A stretch of 64,000 bases of DNA from Cinclus cinclus (lineage: Eukaryota > Chordata > Aves > Passeriformes > Cinclidae): positions 97,551,729 to 97,615,728 of the forward strand of contig NC_085048.1 of assembly GCF_963662255.1 (NCBI RefSeq). Direction: 5' to 3'. Positions 1-60,585 of this stretch are shown here, in pieces. Position 1 is the stretch's first letter, and each line of letters begins with the position of its first letter. The notes beneath the pieces were generated by a model, which was not told the DNA's origin, did not search any database, and saw only the letters and a list, made by a program, of their open reading frames with translations. The position numbers and the translations under genes are program-made.

Positions 1-750
1 TTCATTTTTTTCCAGAAATACCTCAAAATTACCTTGTTAGTCTTTTCCTTATTCCAGCAGCTAACAATATAGAAATGGATTATTATAAACTCTGGATGAA
101 AGCTTATGTTTAGCAGAGGGTCACTGTAGAGCCTAGAAAAGCTAGGTATTGACAAAACTGTTTCAGTTTCAAAAAATTTGAGGTATTGTCTTGAAAAAAG
201 ACAAATCCTTGCCATTTCCACTGCTTCTGGAATGGAAAATGTTCAGAACCACTTCGGGAGCTAAAAGTTCAGTAATAACACCTTTTGTAACCTCCTATAA
301 AACAACTTCAGACTTTCATGTTTTAATTATTCTAGAACCTACTCTGTTGAGATTGGCAGAAAAACAAGTAGAATTATGTATTGTATTAGGGAGAAGATGA
401 AGACCTTGTCCTAAAAACCCCCTCAGCTTGAATCAGTGGGAGTGCCTCTACCAGGCATTAGTGTGGATGGAGAAATTGGCACCAGGAACAAGCAGGCTGA
501 AGAGGGGGACGTGTGCGCCAAGCGATCGCATCCGAGTGTCTGCCAAGAACTGATAAGCTCCAGAGACTTCACAGTCCTGCTGAATCCACAAAAAGTGAAA
601 AACTGAGCACAGACACTCTGCCAAATCTGTCCAAATTCACTGGCATCAGCCATGGGTGTTGTACAACGCAGGCTACATCCATGAAGTCTGCTATATGCAA
701 AACGACAAGATTATCTGTCTATTTATCCTAATTTATGGATATGATTATAT

Positions 751-788
<38 letters not shown>

Positions 789-2370
789 AATGACCAAACA
801 AAATGATCTGGAGGGACTTCCTGAACATCCTGACACATCAAAACACACCTCTGCTTTGAAGCAACCAGTTGGGGTTGGTCTCCCAACTCTTGCTCCTCTT
901 GTCAGTGCAGAGATGTTTGTTAACCACATGAGGGAATAAATGAATTGAGTATGTAATGAATCCCTTGCTATTAATAACAGCATAACAAAAGATATCTAAT
1001 AAATGCTACTGTGACATGTTTCCCCTAGTCTGATCCCAGAGAAAAGGGGACATAGAACAACACATTATTGCAAATTTAAATTTCTACAATTTTGTAGAAT
1101 GATGTTGGATCCAGACTATCTAAATTACAGCCTTAGGTATGTTTCCAGTGTGGCATTTTTCAAGTGGCTGTCACCATAAATGGAAGCATGCCCAGACACA
1201 CACACAGGGACACCCCAGACCTGGAGAACTGGTATCATGGAATGGGACAAATTAAAAAGTTGCCAGGCCCCTCACCCAAGCTTCTGCACCATGTGGTCTG
1301 TACAGTCTAAGGATCACAGTCTCTTCTTGAGACATTCACAGTGTTGCCAAATCAGTAACCTGTCCCTCTTCCATCAAAGTCACCAGGACTGACTCATGCT
1401 CCTCCCAGCCTGAAGAAACCCCAGGGCTACCAAACTCAACCCCAACAATAAAATGACTTCTGTGCCACTCATATCATCTTGGCTCAGGAGGCCACCAAAT
1501 TCAGATTAGTCTTCATGTTTTCCTGTCATCTCCATTCCTCATTTGAACAGACCAAGAGTCATCTCCAGGAAGAATCTATCAGGAGTCTGTTCAAAAAGTC
1601 CTTATCTTTAAAACTGGGCCTGCTTTCAGCATTCACCAAGTTTTTCCCCTTCCTGCCTCATCCCATCTCCCTGCTTCCATCTGCCAGATGGGCGATCACC
1701 ATAATTTTCCAGAAAAATTTAAACTGTGTTGCCTATTTACAGAAAAAAATTGATGAAAATGAGCCACCCAAACACTTGTGCGGGTACAGGTCCTGGTGAG
1801 TGTTTTTGATAGGAGCAGCAACACCACCTGAGGGGTTTATCCTGCAGCGTGTTCCACTTCCAAGCACTTCACGGGCCACATGCAGTTGAATCCCATATAC
1901 TTTCCTCAGGACAATAAATACCTTTGCTTTTGCACTTCAGTTTGAGGCAGAGACCACATCAGATTGTTTCTGAACGCAATAGATGGCAAGTTAAATGGAA
2001 GTCATGTTTTGATATATATTTAGAGTAATTCTTTTGGGAGGAACAGGTTTTCAAAATCCTTCTGTATTAGCTGGATTTGCAGGACCTCTTGTGGTTAAAG
2101 CCCTAACTCGCAGTTCCACATTTTTGCTGGCGGTGGGAGAGCACCTGTGGCTTTTTCTCCTTCAGTTGTGCAGAAGGGAAGGAGAGGCTTTGGCTTGAAA
2201 TGTTGAGCAGCAATGTTAGTGAAAGGAAAAGCTGTGCTAACTGGCATCTGGTGACAGCAAATATTTTCTTCTGTGGATTTAAACTTATAAAAATAAGCTG
2301 TTAATTTTGGTCCATGCTTTTGTATCTCGAGCATACCAGTCAAGAACAATGAAATGGAATTGTCTTTCAG
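1..2370. other. Intergenic DNA upstream of MSH6, no gene recognised
   Basis: Only short open frames without recognisable domains, splice structure or codon bias occur here on either strand. Apart from the (AC)n microsatellite at 754-784 the stretch looks like ordinary unique intergenic sequence. The block around 420-670 is somewhat more GC-rich than its surroundings, but I cannot match it to any protein or repeat family. Confidence 0.6.
754..784. repeat. (AC)n microsatellite, about 15 units
   Basis: An uninterrupted AC dinucleotide run ends in a short ATAT stretch. It is a simple sequence repeat, likely length-variable between individuals, with no sign of function. Confidence 0.95.
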
Positions 2371-2374
2371 AGTC

Positions 2375-2470
2375 CCAGAGCCACAGAATACTCTGAGCTG
2401 GAAGGGACCCACAAGGATCATCATAGCCCAGGTCCTGGCCCTGCACAGGACAGCCCCAAGACTTGCACCA
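2375..2470 (-). repeat. CR1 LINE 3'-end fragment
   Basis: The plus strand reads as the reverse complement of a CR1 3' tail: CACAGAATACTCTGAGCTGG, then a GAAGGGACC-type block, then a CCTGCACAGGACAGCCCCA segment typical of this family. Only about 95 bases remain, so this is a heavily truncated insertion. The assignment rests on remembered CR1 consensus sequence. Confidence 0.75.
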
Positions 2471-2880
2471 TGTGTTATAATACACTAAAAAATTGCTTTT
2501 AAAGGACATAGCCTCAGCAATTAATATGAAAATAAAACCCCCAAAGCCGTAGGAAAAGATCCTGTTATTTTAGCCTCCACTTCTTAGCTCTGCAGTGCAT
2601 CTGCCAGTGAAACCAGCTGAGAAGTGGAACTGGCAGCAGCCCAAGCTTCTCCTTCAGCCACACCCCAGCTTCCCCTCTTCCACCACAGTGCTGCAGGGCA
2701 GGAAGGAAGTTGCCCGATGCCAATGCCACGGGCACTTCTTCTTCCTGAGGATGTTTTTGTGGGAAGGCTCCAGGTCATGCCATCACACCATTAACCATAA
2801 CAAACACTGTCGTGGCAGGCAGGGAACAGGGTTTGGAGGGCAGTACCTGTTGTCCCAAAATGGGTTCTTTGACTTGGTTA

Positions 2881-3446
2881 TGTGAGAGACCAATCCACAC
2901 GGAGTTATGTGATTTATTCACAGTTTTACAGAGAAAGGGGTGCTGGGGGGCAAAGTGACAATGCCAGCACGATAACTACCAAAACCTGTCAATATTTATA
3001 CATTTTAGTTAACAAAGGCATTAATGTTCATCAGCTAAAAGTTAGATGGCTCTCTTCTTGATTAGAATTCTGTCTTCTGCTTATATTAACGATTCTCTCG
3101 CTTCTCCTGCTAATTAGCCCCATGCTCAGTCTTTCTCTTCTTTTGGGTCAGTGGGTTTCTTGGATCCATGAGCTGGTGAGATGCTGGTCACCATCTCCCC
3201 GTGCCAGAATTACCTTTTACCCAACTGGAGCTGGTTCAGCACAGTTGCTGAGCTGTCTTTATTAGTTTCTTCCTTGTCTTTGGGGTCCTGCCAAATGTCC
3301 TTGTGGCCCATAAATTCTGCATTCTTTGTGTCCGCTATCAGCAATGCATCCTTCTCCCCCAGCTTTGTTAACCTCCCCCGAGGTCGGAGATCACCTCGAG
3401 CCCTAAACCTTAACGAGGTAACTCCACCGACAAGCAATTCGTCACA
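2881..3446 (-). mobile_element. Probable solo LTR of an avian endogenous retrovirus
   Basis: Read on the minus strand, the element starts TGTGACGAATT near 3446. It has a TATAAATATT box (plus 2991-3000), an AATAAA signal about 75 bases later (plus 2913-2918), and ends GGTCTCTCACA at 2881. That TG...CA, TATA, AATAAA, short-U5 order is the layout of a retroviral LTR, and the terminal block resembles LTRs common in bird genomes. No internal viral genes flank it, so it is best read as a solo LTR. I see no clear target-site duplication, so the exact ends (the 3446 end above all) are uncertain. It lies about 300 bases upstream of MSH6 in the opposite orientation. Confidence 0.6.
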
Positions 3447-3660
3447 CTAACACCTGCACATCCCTCAGGCATCGCTCGTTAGCTGCCGCTTCTAAAACCT
3501 CCCTTCCTGCAGATCAGGCTGGAAAGCATACGAAGATCAGACACCAGAGAACGTCCTTTCTGAAGGAAGTTTTTCGATATTCCACGTTTTGCGCCGGCAG
3601 CGCCAACGGGGACAGACGGGCCGGGCCGGGCCCGTCCCTCAGCGTTTCCCGCCGGGGCCG

Positions 3661-3680
3661 GGGCGGAGCGGGGCGGGGCC
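3661..3680 (+). promoter_or_regulatory. Paired GC boxes (Sp1/KLF type)
   Basis: GGGCGG at 3661-3666 and GGGGCGGGGCC at 3670-3680 match the Sp1 GC-box consensus. They lie 67-86 bases before the start codon. Binding is inferred from the motif only. Confidence 0.6.
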
Positions 3681-3699
3681 GGCGCTGGCTCGGCGCGGG

Positions 3700-3707
3700 T
3701 TTGGCGC
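3700..3707 (+). promoter_or_regulatory. E2F-like site
   Basis: TTTGGCGC is a perfect match to the E2F consensus TTTSSCGC. It lies 40 bases upstream of the MSH6 start codon, inside the CpG island. It fits the known S-phase induction of mismatch-repair genes by E2F, but occupancy here is inferred. Confidence 0.55.
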
Positions 3708-3746
3708 GCAGGGCGGCCCGCGCTCCCCGCGCTCCCCGCCGCGGCC

Positions 3747-17913
<14,167 letters not shown>

Positions 17914-17963
17914 GAACTCACACAGATTTCTCAAAAAGGTGGGAGCAGACAACATTATGATCT

Positions 17964-17969
17964 AATAAA
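17964..17969 (+). terminator. MSH6: MSH6 poly(A) signal AATAAA
   Basis: This is the canonical hexamer, 51 bases after the MSH6 stop codon, and the first one downstream of it. It abuts the minus-strand signal of FBXO11. Confidence 0.85.
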
Positions 17970-17970
17970 C

Positions 17971-17976
17971 TTTATT
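17971..17976 (-). terminator. FBXO11: FBXO11 poly(A) signal AATAAA (minus strand)
   Basis: Plus-strand TTTATT reads AATAAA on the minus strand, about 1.19 kb beyond the FBXO11 stop. Further along the minus strand a TGTTGTCT block (plus about 17945-17955) gives the expected GU-rich downstream element. ATTAAA variants nearer the stop (for example plus 18025-18030) could give shorter transcripts. Confidence 0.7.
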
Positions 17977-19162
17977 TTTTAAAAATGACCATTTTTCCAT
18001 TGTCTTTCCTAGGAAATTAAACCCTTTAATTCATACCTACCCTCTACATAATGGTTATTGAGTACTCCACAATATATTAAGTCTAGATGTTATGGTACAT
18101 GCATACACTTTCAGGCTGTTGATTACCCACTGTCACCAATACACATAAATGGAAAAAAGCTATGAAACTGTATAGGGCTGTATATATACTTGTCTCAGCT
18201 TCATTAGAGCAGGAAATTGCTGTGATTTCCAGCAGATTATGTAAGTAATGTCCAGACTGTTCAAAAAAAACTATGAACAGAGTAAAGTATAAGACTGTTT
18301 TGAGGAGACTTTCTACTGTGTACTTTAAAACATAGTAAAATTTCTTTCACAAAACTTAGTTACATGGGTACTTTGTTTTATAGTGCATTATAGTCTAGGA
18401 AGTCTCATTAAAACACTCGCTGTTCTTTCTTTTGTTAGGGTGGTTCGAGTACAGACTATTGCTGGGGCAGGGGAGGAGATTATTCTAACTTAAGAGGACA
18501 CCAGAAAAATTGCTGGATATAATTTAAGATTAGTGTTTTCTCTTTCATAGAAAGAACGTACATACTGGGACATGAGTACAGTTACAGCAAGTCTAGGTGT
18601 GCTAACAAAACAGGACACATTCAAGTACAATAAGATTTTTTTGCTTGAAATTAGAAACAAACTACATGAGATTAAAGCATTAAAATCATATTTCTCAATC
18701 TGAATAAATGTTAAAAAATCAAAAGAAATGCAGAAGTGCTAGCTCACATTTTTACCATGTTACAAAAGCAATTGGTACCCATGTCCATAAAGGCAGCAAC
18801 AAAGAATGCTGCTTGTCTACAGAATAGTACTACTGCAAATTGGACTGCGTTTCAATGCTACTTGTAAAAACACCAGCTCTCAGAAGTTGGTATCTGTACA
18901 AAATTGCAGCTTATTTTTCTTCACTTCTGTCCCTTCAAAGTCTTTGTTTACACAGTAATGCTAAAACGCCCAGTTCTGTTATCCTGAGTCAACATATTGC
19001 CACTTTCTTTTTTGGTAGGTTGAGCTCCATAGTGTCAACACCTCACACATCCGCTTTAATACAGTCTCTTTCTGCAGAAATGGGCAAGTGTAACTTCCTC
19101 CAAAAAAAAAGTTTTAATAGTTATGATATTAGAATGGCAGGACTTTCTTTCTGAAAAGGAAT

Positions 19163-53743
<34,581 letters not shown>

Positions 53744-56700
53744 TTACATCAGGAAAATGCTACAGAAATTTTCAATTAAGTACATAGTCAGAAGGGTGCT
53801 AGAGAACAGAGAACTTCCAGTAAAAAAAAAAAAAAAAATCAGAATATCACAGCATGCAAATCTAAGTTCCTTCATGTGTACTTTTTCCATACATACACAG
53901 CAGCTACACCCAAGGCAGCTTAAGAAAAAACAAAACACCAAAAACCTAGGCTTCTGATTTCTCTGCAAGCATTTAATTCACTATGCTAATTCAACCACCT
54001 CATTACTTCAGATTTTTTACCTAACACAATCAGCAGAATGAGGAACACTGAAGTGTCAATTATTAACTAAATGTTATCAAGAAATCCTTTAGTAAACATA
54101 GCACTTCGTACAAAATTCAAGACTGAGTTTTTCTCAAACATCTTGGGAATAGCTTAGGCCATCACATAAAACCCTCTGTAAAATGGAGGTAGCTTTAAAT
54201 ACATACATTCTCTTCACCTAAATTACACTTGAAGAAGTAAGAGCGTATTTTCTCCCTGCCCTTTAAAAAAAGTGCAGAAAGGTGTCATGAGTATAATTTT
54301 AAAGGTTTTATTTCATTAGTTTCAATTTTTTCTGTACATATATTTATGGAACACACTTGAAACAAGCAAGAAATAATTACTCATCAGTGCATGCCCCATA
54401 ACTAACATTACATTATAAAGTTGCAAGAAGTTTAAAAAGGCTAGAACAAAAAGCATCTAGAAAATAAATTAGAACAACCCCACTTAAGAAAAAGGTATAC
54501 TTTCTGCAGATGCTTAACTGTGAGAAAACAATTTTGCATTTCCTTTTCATTTTAACTGCCTTTTTCTTCTTAAACTGAGCAAAATGTGATGTGAAAATAA
54601 TAGCCATAAAAGCAATGCCACAGAGCCAGTTTTCCTGAATATATTGGGTTGAAAAGACTAATGTAAAAAAAGGAAAAAAAAATCCACTAAAAAGAACCCA
54701 ATATGCCACCAACAAAACTCCCCTACTCTTCCAATGCTACAGCAGTCTGTTTAAAACACAAAACAATGCCATTCTGCAGTGACTCACTCCCATTTCAAAA
54801 TCTTGATCTCATGATTTTCCTAGGAGTTTCTGGTTTGGGGTTTTTTGACAAATTACAAAACATTGTGCTTATATATACCATGCAGCCTGAGCCTTTTCTA
54901 CATCAGTGGAAAACAACAACAACAAAAAACCCCCAAATTATTTTTCCCCTTCCTTAGCAGATACTAAAAATCTTGCCATGTACCATTAGAGACCACAACA
55001 CCCAAACAGAGGACAGAAGCTGATGGGAAGATGAAGTTCACTGGTGATGTGTACAGCACACAGGCTCCTCAGAGCAGTAGAGGAAAGCTTCATCACCTCA
55101 TTAATCCACCTGAAAATTAACCTGCAAGTACCTCCATGATCAGTCTTCAGCCAGCCCAGCACCAGGTCTGGCTCAGCACAGCCACAAGACCACATGACTG
55201 GGAAGAACTACCAATAGCACAGGTTTTTAAGGACAGAAGTGAGCTTTGAAATTGCTATCAAGACCCACCACTTCCAAAAACAAAACCACCTCTGAAACTT
55301 CAGCCAGCAGCTGGCTCAAACTCCCTGTCTGCTGCTTCCCAGGCACACCTTGCATCTGACCACTTCACTACCCAGGATGGATAAGTATTTATGAATTATG
55401 CAAAAAGCCTAAAGGACACAGATATTGGTGAATTTTCCTGTGAAGGCATATCTGACTCAGCATGGGGATCACCATCTGTGTGAGGTCACTGACCTCAGAG
55501 CAGACTCAATGCATACTCATAGCTCAGTCACTTGGCTTTACCTGTTTCATTGCATCTCTGATCAAGAACACCCTCTCAACAAGGTAGCCAGAAGACAGAA
55601 GCTGATACAGGAGAGCTCTCAGCCTTCCCTGGCACACCAGAGCAGAAAAGCACCCATGGGTGTGAAGCAGGCCCTGCCAGGAAGAATTCAGGCACCACCA
55701 CCAGCCCCAGAACTCCACACAGCAAAACACCCAAATGTACTCTGCAGCAGGGGTCGATCTGCAGCTCTTGTTTCTATTTTGGATTTGATACAGTCACTAT
55801 GACTGATGTTGCTAATGTCCCCCAGCAGCTACCTGAGGACTCATGACATGGTGTCTCAAGGCCCTCCCCCTCACTCCCCTATTTTGTATTGAAGACACAA
55901 GATGACTGTCAGAACATCTGGGTTTTCCCCCATGTTCTGGATGGTCAGCACAACAGTTCAGAATTCCCACATGAAACACAGCAACAGCATAATAAGCAAA
56001 GGTAACAGGGAAAAAAAAATAGCAAAGCAGGGAATTTTGATCTCTCTCTAGGTGACAGAAAGGGCACAGATAAATCTCAATCAAGTCTTCAGAAGAACAC
56101 CCATGGAGGCCAAAAAGGACAGCATGTATTACTGCTGGAAAGAGACAGCAGAAGCCTGTGGGCTAAAATGGAAGGAAAGGTCAGTTTGGCTGAAACACTG
56201 AAGGACTGGCTAAGCAGAAGAGAAATAGATTCATTTTCTTGCAGTGTGCTTAAGAAAACAGCAAGAGTCCCATGAAAAGATCACTTTTCTAGCACAGATG
56301 TCATTAAGGGATATGCACACACTCACAGCAGGTATCAGAATTTAAATCTTCCTTTTTCTACCTGAACACCAAGAAGACAAGGGAAGGGTACCATGATGTC
56401 TCTCACCAGCAGTTTCTGCCACACTACTAAGGGGCTTCTGCACAGATTTCTGACACTTCAGGATAACAACTGATTCCATTTTTCCACACGCAGCCTGTGT
56501 AGCTACTGCCAAGTGAAGCAGTACCAGGAAATCTGAAGGTCTTGAGTGATCTCTCAGAGCAGTAGCCTTGGTGCTTGCTTTTAGCCTTCCAGATGCTCCC
56601 CGTAAGCCCTGAACAGATTAAAGCAGCTACACTGGGAGAGATGCTGCTCACAAATACTTCTTCAGCACTGCACATTGCCCTTCCCTGAGCAAGAAAACTT

Positions 56701-59700
56701 TAAACCAGACTCCAAGAGTTCTATTTTGAAAATACTTCCCTAGAAATCACTTCAACATACGCCTGCTTTCGAGCAGAAATAGGTTTTAAAATACAGAAGC
56801 TCAGTGCCTCCAAAGTATTTTGAAAAAACCTATTTTAAAAGTGCAACAGTATCAGGCAGTAACATACATAAAAAGCATTATAATCACATTTGTTGATGAC
56901 AGAAACATAAAAGTCAATAAACAAATTTGGAAGAGTGTGTGTGTAATATTAATATCATCATACAAACACCTGCTGAAATGACTGCCAGATGCTGTCACAA
57001 TTTTAACCAAGTCAATATGTTTGCAGTTTTTAAGAGATTAAATTAAGCTGAGTCTGCTGTCAAATAAAAATATTTACCTGAGTATTTTACACCAATTACA
57101 TTGCCTAGTAAGATAAAATAATTTCAAATAAAATCATGCTTACTGAACTTCCTGACTCTGACAGGTCAAAACCTAAATTTAAATTAAGAATTATCTCACC
57201 TGTCAGTTCAAAATGACTCCTGAGCCTGATCTGTAACACTATAAACTTTAAGACCTGCAAAAGACCATAAAGGACAAATACTTCCAGGAGGAAAGAAGTT
57301 GCCATTCTGGCAACTACTGTCAAAAGTGTTTTGCATTTCCAAATGGTGCTATGGAAGTGAGTACATTAAAATAAATAAAGAAAAATATATATGGTTGACT
57401 TCTTTTGTTTCATGAAGACATAAGTTACCCAAGTGACAGTGTTGTCAAGAGCTATTTATTAAAAAATACACACACCTAGGTCACATTTAGAGAAAAATCT
57501 ATCATGTCCATGATGTCTCCTCCAAAACACATGCATTCTACCTCATATGCATGTAGATAAGATTTTCAAAAAGCATGATAAATATAAATGGCAACAGTAA
57601 AGTTTTAACATTTTTTAAAATGAAAAAAAAAAAGCTTTAAATTCCCCCAACAGACTCATCATAAAAACAAAGAACAGGGGAGAGGGTCCCAAGGAAGGCA
57701 GCTCATATACTAATCTGTGGGGTATGATCACTTAAGTTTTCAGTCCAAAACATCCCATTTTTGTGCTGGTTTACTCTACCTTCCCTAAATGGTGCAAGAG
57801 GGGCAAAACCTAACAACAAGATTTTTAGTTAAGAGAAGCTGAGTCCTGGGGGTGGCAGATATTTCCAAACACACAGTACCAAAATTTCTCCTGCAGGCGG
57901 GGGGAAGAAAGTAGTGAGAAACCTAACCAACCAACCAGTTTTAAGACAGGAAAATCCATAATGAATTGAGAGTTATCCAGAAGAGCAGCTCTGAAAAATA
58001 ATGTTACTCTATACTGAACCTATTTGAATGAAGCCATGATTCATCTTGCTTATCAAACAAATTTTTACAGAAAGAGCTCATTAAACAGTGTTTTAAGTAG
58101 AACCAGTACAACTCCAGAATGAAATAATAAACTATTAAAACAAAAAAACTCCAACACTGTCCATATTCATAACTAAAAAAAAAAAACCACAAATTAAGCA
58201 ACTAAAATGTTAATTGATACAGCTCATTTACTCTGGATTGAGCACATTTTGCCATAATCTGGCAAAACCCTTATCAAGCATCCTGCCAACCTCTGAGATG
58301 ATAGCCTCAAGTACTTGATTGGATCCATTTCTAGATTAGCTCAAAATTCCAACAGAGAAGAGAGGATGACACAAATTTAAGGGAGTAAAAAGGAAGGTAC
58401 TACCAAGAGAGCTAACAATGAAGACAAGTAACTTACCCAACAGAAGAAACACAAGGCAGTTCTGTTTTTGCACACGGGACAACATCTCTGCAGCTAACTG
58501 CTGACCCAAAAGCCAAGCAGAACACTCCCACCCACTACTTTTCTTTAAGGAGCAAGTCTCTGGGAGGGAGGACTTAAATAAATGCACGTATCAGTAGCGT
58601 GACTTACACCCATCCTGTGTCCTTGAAAACATTCCTAACAAGTGTCTGACATCTGAAAGCAGATACAGTACCAACACATGAAAGATACTGAATACAGAAT
58701 TTGCACATACTCTATCTCAGAGCAAAGGCTTCTCACTCCGGTAGAGGTTTATCCATTGATTCCAGGCAGCATTTCAGGATTAGTTTAAATTATAGATGGT
58801 TTAAGGTTGCTTTTGAAATGGAGACCATTTTCTTTTGAGAGCTATCTGAGGACCTCTCTGAAGAGAAAAAAAAAACCCACTAGCTAGGAATACTACAACC
58901 AAAAAAGCCCCCCACCCAAAGCAAACAAAACCCCTACAAAACTGAGAAAGATGACATGCCAAGTTAACAGAGATCAGATCCAACACATCCTAGAGGCAGG
59001 AGCATTAGGGTGGCACTTCACAGTCAAATTCCATTTCTCTACAGTGGACTTGGAAAAAAAAGCCCGTAAGAAACAGGAGGCATGTATACTGCTACTCCAT
59101 TTTACAATCAATGTTAAAAACATGGCTTTAAAATAAGTAGCCACAAACTGATTTGCTACTAACAAACACATTAATAAATACTATTAAATATTTTTAAATT
59201 ATTATAGAAAGAAACCCTGCAGTATTTTTCAAGCATTATCCAGAGCAGCACAGCCCACAGAAAGGTAAAATCTAAAAGCTACTATTTTGTATAAGGTTCT
59301 AATGGCATTGGTCAACGAGGATTAACCCCTGACTGGAGACAAAGCTGTTTGTCTGGAAGAGACCCTGCAAGAAAAAGATTCTGAGTCAGAACTGCTACTC
59401 AAGAGTAGCAGGCTCTCAGTTTGGAAAGGGGACAGACCTAACATTAAAAATGGATGCTTTGTAAAGACTACAGAAAGATCAGACTTCCTGAACACCATAT
59501 GGAATAAAGAGATTCTGCCTTCTGGGAAGCAAAAACCAGACACAATAACCATTACTGACTACTAGAATATTTTAAATATACATACAATTTCTTACTGACA
59601 ATAAACCAGAGATATATAACAACACACAAAAGCACACTGCAGCTTCTAACAGCTTATCAAATAAACAAAAGTTGTGTGGAATACTTTGAAATTCTCCTGT

Positions 59701-60566
59701 ATGAAATTTATTTCTGAATTAAAAGAGGACGGAAAAATTATGCTTCAACTACAAGTTAGAATACTAGTATAGAGCAAAATTTAAGAAACACACACACCAC
59801 ACCACCTTCCACCCAAAGAATCAAACAGCACCTTTTTTGCACTTACATTTTAAGCTTTAAAACATCAATACCCAAATAAGGTATGTTATTACTCTCTGGA
59901 AATAGGTCATACAGTCATGATGGCCTAAAAAGAGTAAGAATAGATCAGATGCTCAAACTATCTATATTTATCCAGAAGCTCATGTTAATTTTACAACATA
60001 TTTAGAAGTATTTCCTACAAGAAAAGCAACTACTTCTAGCTACACAGAGAGTTTCTTAAAGCTGAGATTATTTCTTAAGTGTTACTCTTAGATAAAAGTT
60101 AATTTCTGTGAGATGCTAAGAATCTGATCTTTTCTCCTCCTCTGCTAGGTCAGCTGGCACCCCCAAAATGCTCCACAGGAAAGCATGGTTTAAACAGCAA
60201 GGCAAAAACTTAAGTTCTTAGACCTGGCATAAAACAGACTGATAGAAAAGGAGACAACTGGGGAAGATACACTGGCTGCAAGTCCAAAACTTGTCCTCAC
60301 CTGTAATTCTCAAGAAATTATCAACAGTCACAAATAGCTATTCACATCTTTACACTTCAATCCCTAGGGAGCTCACAGTCCAAAACCACCTAGCACAAAA
60401 AACATGTGTTAACACCAGTTAAAAAACCCTCCAGCTACTGTGAAGAATATATTCCTTTTCAGAAGCCAGAATTAAAAAGTGATAACGAGGATTTGATGAA
60501 AAATTCTGGTTTCTATCCACAACCATGCCCTCAAAAGAGATTTAACATCAGGTTAAAGACTGAATT

Positions 60567-60585
60567 AAAAAAAAAAAAAAAAAAA
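60567..60585. repeat. Poly(A) run of 19
   Basis: An uninterrupted A homopolymer within FBXO11 intron 1. No retrotransposed body is recognisable beside it. Confidence 0.9.

Larger units (their letters stand above)
17914..17990 (+). other. MSH6: MSH6 3' UTR (end approximate)
   Basis: This short 3' UTR runs from the stop codon to an expected cleavage site 10-30 bases after AATAAA at 17964-17969. A U-rich stretch with TTGTCTTT follows and can serve as the downstream element. Confidence 0.75.
17950..19162 (-). other. FBXO11: FBXO11 3' UTR (distal end approximate)
   Basis: About 1.2 kb follows the FBXO11 stop codon without coding potential on the minus strand. It is A+T-rich on both strands and ends at the AATAAA at 17971-17976. 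The length fits the long single 3' UTR of FBXO11 in other vertebrates, from memory. Confidence 0.7.

Noticed and set aside
420..670. GC-richer block with overlapping open frames on both strands
   Set aside because: No recognisable domain, start context or splice structure. Open frames of this size are expected by chance.
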